Assembly (NCBI RefSeq): GCF_000003815.2
Contig: NC_049985.1
Location: forward strand, 9,602,247-9,627,885
Source of the DNA: Branchiostoma floridae
Taxonomy: Eukaryota; Chordata; Leptocardii; Amphioxiformes; Branchiostomatidae
DNA: 25,639 nt
Reading direction: 5' to 3'
Notes under the pieces: generated by a model
Database searches by the model: none
Seen by the model: the letters and a program-made list of their open reading frames with translations, nothing else
What the model was told of the DNA's origin: nothing
In this document: in pieces, positions 19,436 to 25,639 of the stretch
Layout of the letters: each line of letters begins with the position of its first letter
How positions within the stretch are numbered: the stretch's first letter is position 1
Made by a program: the position numbers and the translations under genes

Positions 19436-20973
19436 TTATTTATTTATTCACATATATTTTGCGAGTATGAGGCGGAAAGCACAAATTGCTTATATTAAGC
19501 CTTCTACTCAAGAAACATACGCATAAAACAAGAATAGTAAACGACATTACATACATAAGTACAAAATGGATAACAGAAAAATAAATTTAAACAAGACAAG
19601 TTGGTGATGAATCAATTAGGAGAACCTGCCTGTACAATGGATATAGGTAATGACAAGATCAAAAATGTTACAGTTCTGTTGATGTGAGAGAGATGTTGAT
19701 CCTGATAACAGTAAAGTACATAAAGTAGTGTCGTTGAGGTGCTTTAGGTCTACTATAATATTTGAGACAGCCGATAACAAAGAACTTCTTTGGCTAGTAT
19801 AGAGTGTGCAGTGTAGTAGATAATGTTCAGTTGTTTCACAATGATAGCCACATTTACATGTAGGATAATCAATACAATGGTGTTGAAATAGATGGTAGTT
19901 TAACTGACTGAAGTTTAGACGGAGCCTTGTAAGATGAACTGCGGAACGACCTTGGCCATAAGAGAAATGGGAGTATTTTGTCGGCTTGTTGAATAGTGAG
20001 TCCAGCTCTTTTTTGAAAGTGTTGATCGAAAGGACGGCTTTAGCATTCGTAGGCAGTTCATTCCACAAGTGAACAGTTGAAGGTAGGAAGGATCTTTTAT
20101 ACTTTTCAGTTTTACAGGCAATGGAAGTAAGGTTTTGGTTTGCGCGAAGGTTGTAAGGGACCGTATCACAGATACGTGGAGGGATAATATTATGTAAGTA
20201 CAGTGGTGCGAGACCATTCATAATTTTCCAAAACTGAATCAACTGGTGCTTTTTCCTTCTGTCCGCTAGTGTGTCCCATGCAACCTCGGCTAACAAGCTC
20301 TCATGTTTAGTGCCTCTCATGGCTCCGGTACAAACTCGTGCCGCGGCCATCTGGACAGACTCAAGAAGATCACAATCTTTGCCGAGAAGGCCACACCAAA
20401 CAATGTCAGCATATTCAAGTAATGGACGAATCATAGTGACATACAGAGTTTCTAATGTTCCCAGAGGAACAAAATATGATATCCTCTTCAGAAGATTGAT
20501 TCGCTTCATTGCCTTGGTAATCAATGTAGACACGTGATATGACCAGGACAAGTCACGTTTCAAGTTTAAGCCCAAATGCTTGTGAGAGTCAACCTCCCGC
20601 ACAACTCCTTTAAACACTAATGGTGGGTGATAGACTTTGACCCTTTTCATGGAGAATGTCATCAGTTCAGTTTTAAGGGGATTAAAAGTTACCAGCCACT
20701 GGTCCGACCATTCACCCACCATTCTAAGATCATGGTTCAATCTATTTGCTGAGACGAGCGGATCCAAAACTACTTCCACAAGAGACGTGTCATCAGCAAA
20801 AAGATTGGCATCAGTTTGCAAGTTGTCCACTCAATCGTTAATAAAAACTAGGAAAAGGAGTGGGCCCAAAAGCGACCCCTGTGGGACACCTGCGTCAATC
20901 GGTAGCCAGTCGGAACATGCCCCATTAATGACAACTCTCTGTACAGCATAGTTGGTGTTGTCATTAGCAATTA
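19436..20973 (-). mobile_element. 5'-truncated non-LTR retrotransposon (CR1/L2/Jockey-like)
   Basis: Minus-strand insertion of about 1.54 kb flanked by 11-bp direct repeats. The 3' tail, at the low-coordinate end, is (AATA)n-like (TTATTTATTTATT on the + strand), preceded by a ~180-bp 3' UTR. It keeps only the C-terminal part of the reverse transcriptase frame. It sits inside an older repeat, which makes it the younger event. Confidence 0.8.
19616..20973 (-). pseudogene. LINE reverse transcriptase C-terminal part, one in-frame stop
   Basis: The frame opens inside the palm domain: [19 protein letters not shown] (the template-grip motif) is followed by a TGA at 20,833-20,831, where a Leu-like codon is expected. 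It then continues VDNLQTDANLFADDTSL with the catalytic ADD, then HKHLGLNL, the thumb region, and a C-terminal Cys/His cluster, CKCGYHCETTEHYLLHC, typical of CR1/Jockey-type pol proteins. 404 codons stay open after the stop. The N-terminal endonuclease and fingers are missing through 5' truncation. Its frame is nearly intact, so it is relatively young, but it cannot be autonomous. Confidence 0.88.
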
Positions 20974-20984
20974 GCATAAATTAT
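20974..20984. repeat. Target-site duplication of the LINE, copy 2
   Basis: GCATAAATTAT, the second copy, directly adjoining the truncated 5' end of the LINE. Confidence 0.65.
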
Positions 20985-21119
20985 ATCAGATGATCTGAAT
21001 AATAGAAGTATGAAAGTCCTATTTAATCAAAGAAGCCTATTGTACTTCAAAATTTATAGCATTTCTTCTTCAGTTATATAAATGATGCCCTGGTCTTCAT
21101 AGGTTATGTCTTATGATGT

Positions 21120-21256
21120 CACATTTACTTAATTTCCAAATGCTGCAAGTATATAATTCCTGTCCTGCGAAGCTTGTGTGTTACGCCGAAGGGCGGTTAT
21201 ACCGGCTATATAGATACAGATACAGATACAGATACAGATACAGATACAGATACAGA
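21120..21256 (+). repeat. Retroposon-like tail with (GATACA)n microsatellite
   Basis: ACGCCGAAGGGCGGTTATACCGGCTATA, a GC-rich hairpin-like stretch (about 21,184-21,211), runs directly into about seven copies of GATACA (21,213-21,256). A structured 3' end followed by a short tandem tail resembles the 3' end of a LINE or LINE-dependent SINE. The body upstream is not recognisable. Confidence 0.5.
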
Positions 21257-21714
21257 ACTTATATGGCATATTTTTCTCCATGATTTTACAAATTAGGTCA
21301 TTTGCATTATTTCTATTTGTAGATGTTTTTCTCTTTCTCAGATACATGCCACATGGTTGAATAATTCCATCATTATAATGTATTTGCTGTGTAAAATTTC
21401 CCCGTATCCTTTTGTCAAGCCACTTGCAGACAATACTATACCATTAGGCCCTATAATATTGTGTGAAAGTAAGAAAAAACAACAGGTCATTAACATAATT
21501 ATATTATACCATCTCACCCTATATTATTGCGATGCACTTGATTTGTATTGTAACACAAATTTGGCTGAATTTATGGCTTGAAATTTATTTCCAAATAATA
21601 TCATATATTAAAATATGTTTTCAAAATACCCCTTGTAAGTATATTTATGCAAGATGCTCCTTGGAGCTATATATTCCATCAATGCCTTAAATCTAACCTA
21701 TTTATTTTTTCTAG
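21257..21714 (+). other. Presumed intron, A/T-rich
   Basis: Nothing recognised. It ends in the polypyrimidine tract TATTTATTTTTTCTAG that precedes the candidate exon. Confidence 0.5.
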
Positions 21715-21770
21715 GACATCTACAGTTATGCATCATCTCTATAAAGATTGGCCTAGCACTGGCAAATAAG
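21715..21770 (+). other. Candidate 56-bp 5' UTR exon of the downstream gene
   Basis: Bounded by a strong acceptor (TTTATTTTTTCTAG|GAC) and a consensus donor (AATAAG|GTAAGA). All three frames contain stops or only a very short upstream frame, so it would be non-coding. It is supported only by splice-site quality. Confidence 0.35.
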
Positions 21771-23365
21771 GTAAGATGAGTCTATTATGTTTATAAACAA
21801 ATACTTACTAGTACATACATACATACATACATACATACATGACCATTATTTTGACTTGATGGCCCTGTTGGTCAAAGCCGCTCTTCCCAGAGGTCCAGTA
21901 TGATATGAAGTATCTTTATGGTCTTATTTTGTACGATACAATGTACTTGGTCAATGGTCCATATGTAGTGTATGTAGTAGTAGTATGTACGTAGTATGTA
22001 CTATATCATTACGGGTGTTATTTGTTTAGTCTACCAAGGTCTTTTGTGTATGTTTCAACACTTTGTATAAAACATGTTATTCAATGCACATGTGGTTAAG
22101 GGTATACGTAGATGTACAGTTTACATACTGCTCGACAAAGATGATATGTTAAGAAATTGTTTTCTGATATCTGTTGGTTTCTTATCATTTCCTTATTCAC
22201 AGTAACAGTAGATGTCTAACACGTATGTTGCTTGCAATTGGAAGATGTTTCTGTTCTCCAAGTAGAGCTGTGTACCAGTACAATCAATTAGGTACAGGTC
22301 AAAAATACCTGAACCCTGGTGTACCAGTACTGTACCTATGTAATCCACAACACATGTGATCATCCACAGAGGGATTTCCTGTCTGTCACTTAGCACTACA
22401 CAAGGAAACTGTCTGAAGAGTTCCCTTCGAATAAGGGCAAATAGCCCCTATGAATGGTTTTTAAAAAATCCAAAATTGCAGGGACATTTGCATTACTATT
22501 TTCTTGTTGGCAACATGGGGATGATTTTCGTTTTTTTTTTTTATAAAATAATCCATACCATTGTTTTTTGTCGTGGGGAATTATAAATCCTATGCAATAC
22601 TGCCAATAGGCTTGTGTCTAGTGCAATTAAACACTGACACTGTACTGTAGGTATCAGTTCAAAGATGCTTTTGTTGTCACCATTATTTGAATGGGTAATT
22701 CAGGTACAGATACAGGTCCGGACCTGTACCTAAATCCATGTACCTGTACCTAAAATTTGTTCATGTATACAGCTCTATGTCCAAGTGCAATACAGTTTTG
22801 CTTTTATGTACTATACATGATGGAGTTAGAATTCTGTCACTGACAAGTAGCTTTTGGCCGTTGAGGTGTGATTCTCAAATCTTAATAGGAATCGCACGAT
22901 ACTTTTGGACATTGACAAGTGCTCTTTGAAAGATACTTTTTGTTTCACCCTTCACAATTTTTTTTTATCTTTGCTGACATGTACAGAATTGTTATATCTG
23001 TTATGCTATGTTATCAGATCTGGAAATTAGCACTTAAATGGGTAGGTTAATGTAAATGTTTGTACGTCTGTTCATATTAAGAATATTAAGGTACCTTTAA
23101 GAATTGCACTACATTAGAGTTTAATGGCTGCAACTGCGTACATGTAATTCTTCATATGTAGGGTTGGGTACGAGTACAGAAAATTCAGGTCCGTTCAGAT
23201 CCAGAGGATCAGGTCCAGGTCCCATTGGAACATGTAAAAATGTACATTGTCATTTTTGATGATACACAAATCATTTTGGAGATATCACAAGATCTAAATG
23301 TACTTGTTTGAATGGAAGATAAGGTACTATTTGCTGACACTCCTCTTACCATCCCGTTTTTTCAG
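21771..23365 (+). other. Presumed intron with GGTAC-rich repeats
   Basis: It includes an (ACAT)7 microsatellite (21,813-21,840), a T homopolymer near 22,531, and three patches rich in GGTACAGGT/CAGGTCC words (about 22,265-22,340, 22,700-22,750 and 23,165-23,225). The middle patch has the perfect 18-bp palindrome TACAGGTCCGGACCTGTA. No exon seen. It ends at acceptor CCGTTTTTTCAG, 23,365. Confidence 0.5.
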
Positions 23366-23609
23366 CTAAGTCTGAGCTTCGTATGAGTGCAGGACAAGTG
23401 GAAAGCAAAAGAACTGCAATTTTTCTAGAGGAAGACAAAAATAGCAGAATACAAACAGTTCTCCACAATAGCATTCTGTCACCAAAAAGTCAAAGGCAAA
23501 CCAGAACCCTAAGGGTGTCTTGCATGAGAGTTTCTTATGATAGATAGCAGTGCAGGATAACAAAAATTCCTGATAAATTTCAAAGAGTTCATCAGTGACA
23601 AGAGTGAAA
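23366..23609 (+). other. Leader of the downstream gene with a 54-codon upstream frame
   Basis: This begins after a good acceptor (CCCGTTTTTTCAG). An open frame from the exon start, with ATG at 23,383 and TAG at 23,545, encodes a charged, SP-containing 54-residue peptide (includes HNSILSPKSQRQTRTLR), similar in composition to the main protein. It is either an upstream ORF or a coding segment joined by a tiny intron (about 23,515-23,585). The main frame has a TAA at 23,574. Confidence 0.4.
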
Positions 23610-25639
23610 ATGCCACCATCAAGAAAGAAAGGAAAAGAATTATCAAGCAGGCCTTCTCACAGAAAAGTTAATACTCCACTAGAACTTAAGCCTATAGCAA
23701 TCATAAAGCTGACAAAGTTGGATCCAGAAACAATACAGTGGTGGACACAGGGGAAAGGAAAGAAGAATGGTAGTAATACACCAGTTCCAGAAAGTCCAAG
23801 TAGAAATCTCAGATCACAACAACAAAGGTATAGTAAAGTCGATGAGCCAGGAACCTCTAGCAGCCCCATGTTGCAAAGTGCAAAGCAGGCATCGAATCAA
23901 GGCACAAACTCTACTGATACAATTATAAAAGTGTGCAAGGTGCAGGGCAACAAGATTGTGGAGATTGAGAGGAAGATACGAGCCACACCAAGTAAATCCA
24001 AGCCTGCAGAAGACCAAAGAGCCAGACATACAACACCAGCTGAGAAAACAAGCTCTCCAGTAATGAAGCCACAAAGCAACAGAACAGCTAGAAAAAGCAT
24101 AAGAAAGAGTACTTTTCCTCAACGAGCTTCAACCTCGGGAGCAGTAACGATTTCTGCTGGAACACCTCCTCCATCAGCAAAGAAAGCTTCGCCAGTCAAA
24201 GTTCGGTCAGTCAACATCTCGCCCAAACGCTTGAGTAGCACAAGGTTACTTTTTCCAGGTTCGAAAACAGCAATGATTACTCCTCCTTCTCCAGATAGGA
24301 AGAAAATTAGGAAAAACACTGCTGAAGAAAGCCAGGCATCAAATGCTCCAAAGTCACCTGGAAAAGCTGAAAGGCGAAGCATCTTGTGGGACATTCTGCC
24401 TGAAGGCAGATCTTTACGATCTACAAGGATTCCAACTGAGAAAATGGCAGCATTCAAGTCAAACATTGAGAAGAACAAGGTTAAAGTAGCAGCCGCTAAA
24501 GATGGTGACAAACAGCCAGCTTTACAACCAAGGTTTCACACCCGAAGAACAACTGCTGTCACTGGTCGACCACCAACACCACCACATGTACAGCAAGTTA
24601 GCTCAACCACTGATGCATCTTCGACCAGAAGGTCCTCATCATCGAAGCAATGCGAGGAACTGTCAACACTTGAAACTTCTAAACACAAGTTGGAAGATAA
24701 CTGTGAGCTTGGTCAAAAAAGTGACAGTGTCGAAGTTGGTTCGCCAAAGCAATCACCAGTGGCTGAAGAGAAGCATGACAATATCTTCAGTATGCTTGAG
24801 CAGTGGGAGAGGAAGGGAACAGTGGTGCAGTCATCTGGTGAAGGTCTTAATGTATCTCCATCAGGAGGTGATGTTAAGGGTACAAATAGTTCAAATCCAA
24901 CCGAGGAGGTGAAATCTTCTCCAGCAGGAAGTTCCCCAAACATCTCACCTACAACAAAGTTCAAGATCTCTGTGTTCAAACTCAAGTGTCCAACAACTGT
25001 TAGTCAGCAGGCAGGTCACACATTGTCCATGTATGGAAGACCTAGGGCAACAGTTGTATCAACAACCATTCCTAGCAACTTTGTCTCCAGAAGTCTCACA
25101 TTTGAGCCAAAGATTAGTGATACTTCACAGGATACCGCTGAGACTTCCAATGAAGGCAAATCAGCAGCATTAATTGATCATGATAATGCAAAGTCTTCAG
25201 ATCAAAACAAATCCAGAAGGCAAGGAACTGATGGAGACTTACTATGTGAGGAACACATGTGTGATTCAGATGAGTTTGATTCTCCTAAAAGGAAAGTTTA
25301 TTCCCAAATGCTTTCAGAGCAGGGGGCATCCTCAGATTCAGAAGAGCTTGTCCCAGATGTAGATGACATCAGTGGAGTGATGTTTGTTTCATTTAGCTCT
25401 AAACAAGCAATTAGTGCTCACTCCTCTGTTGAGAGAGAAACACGTGAGAAATTTGGGAATGAGCTGGACAAGGTGTTGACAGAACTTGGGCAAAACAAGT
25501 CAGGAAGAGGGCAGAGAATGGCAAAAGATAGTCCAGATTCTACGGAAGCAGCAGAGCTGTATGACAAAATTGCTACTTATGAAAGATTGCTAAGAGCTGA
25601 GGTAAAGAGAAGTAAGTCTCGAGAGATAGTTCACCCAGA
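23610..25639 (+). CDS. Unrecognised Ser/Lys/Pro-rich, probably nuclear protein, 3'-partial
   Basis: Open for 676 codons from ATG 23,610 (context GAAAATGC, A at -3; in-frame TAA at 23,574) to the window end. I do not recognise the family. The protein is basic and low in complexity, with many SP/TP sites (SVNISPKRL, ITPPSPDRKK). It is punctuated by islands that look conserved: ELKPIAIIKLTKLDPETIQW (about 28-47), TIIKVCKVQGNKIVEIERKI (about 104-123), RRSILWDILPEGRSLRSTRI (about 256-275), KFKISVFKLKC, and near the end VDDISGVMFVSFSSKQAISA (about 584-603) and LYDKIATYERLLRAE. The make-up fits a chromatin, centromere or replication protein; that is inference, helped by the E2F-like promoter. Possible donors at 25,602 and 25,612 may end the exon. 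Confidence 0.7.
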   Translation, partial: MPPSRKKGKELSSRPSHRKVNTPLELKPIAIIKLTKLDPETIQWWTQGKGKKNGSNTPVPESPSRNLRSQQQRYSKVDEPGTSSSPMLQSAKQASNQGTNSTDTIIKVCKVQGNKIVEIERKIRATPSKSKPAEDQRARHTTPAEKTSSPVMKPQSNRTARKSIRKSTFPQRASTSGAVTISAGTPPPSAKKASPVKVRSVNISPKRLSSTRLLFPGSKTAMITPPSPDRKKIRKNTAEESQASNAPKSPGKAERRSILWDILPEGRSLRSTRIPTEKMAAFKSNIEKNKVKVAAAKDGDKQPALQPRFHTRRTTAVTGRPPTPPHVQQVSSTTDASSTRRSSSSKQCEELSTLETSKHKLEDNCELGQKSDSVEVGSPKQSPVAEEKHDNIFSMLEQWERKGTVVQSSGEGLNVSPSGGDVKGTNSSNPTEEVKSSPAGSSPNISPTTKFKISVFKLKCPTTVSQQAGHTLSMYGRPRATVVSTTIPSNFVSRSLTFEPKISDTSQDTAETSNEGKSAALIDHDNAKSSDQNKSRRQGTDGDLLCEEHMCDSDEFDSPKRKVYSQMLSEQGASSDSEELVPDVDDISGVMFVSFSSKQAISAHSSVERETREKFGNELDKVLTELGQNKSGRGQRMAKDSPDSTEAAELYDKIATYERLLRAEVKRSKSREIVHP

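Noticed and set aside
21213-21256. CRISPR-like regular repeat
   Set aside because: A simple 6-bp microsatellite without spacers.
24119-24511. 130-codon minus-strand frame and neighbouring antisense frames
   Set aside because: Shadows of the 2-kb plus-strand coding exon.
24502-24912. 136-codon plus-strand frame in another phase
   Set aside because: Overlaps the longer uninterrupted frame from 23,610, whose composition and start context are better.

Overview
The window looks like invertebrate chordate nuclear DNA, most likely amphioxus (Branchiostoma). This assignment is inference. It rests on a clear MGA-family transcription factor gene, GT-AG introns of 0.35-1.6 kb, and many short palindromic elements together with Penelope-like and non-LTR retroelement debris.

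Region 1 (1 to about 10.8 kb, + strand) is the 3' two thirds of an MGA (MAX dimerisation) gene. Six coding exons join in frame into 1887 residues plus a stop: 1-2991, 4556-4764, 5356-5467, 5817-6026, 6660-8750 and 9601-9653. It carries the Cys-rich MGA conserved domain, a second conserved block, and a bHLH-zipper split over two exons. The T-box expected at the N-terminus lies outside the window. The five introns hold a TIR element, two copies of a ~230-bp segment (introns 2 and 4), two small foldbacks, and an inverted pair with hammerhead-like cores. The 3' UTR ends at an AATAAA near 10.79 kb.

Region 2 (10.8-16.2 kb) is intergenic and full of repeats. It contains a ~750-bp element with ACCTCCATGA ends and two decayed Penelope-like fragments placed tail to tail, both with GIY-YIG nuclease remnants. 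One of the two is split by a LINE 3' end.

Region 3 (16.2-25.64 kb, + strand) probably belongs to a second gene. A GC-rich promoter with ZNF143-, E2F- and YY1-like sites lies at 16.2 kb, with a splice donor at 16,361. A candidate 56-bp non-coding exon lies at 21,715-21,770. A long open exon with an ATG at 23,610 runs off the window end and encodes more than 676 residues of Ser/Lys/Pro-rich, probably nuclear protein that I do not recognise. The presumed first intron holds a 5'-truncated LINE (19.44-20.97 kb, - strand) with an 11-bp target-site duplication, sitting inside an older repeat. It also holds several microsatellites and GGTAC-rich repeat pieces.

No tRNA, rRNA or CRISPR array was seen.
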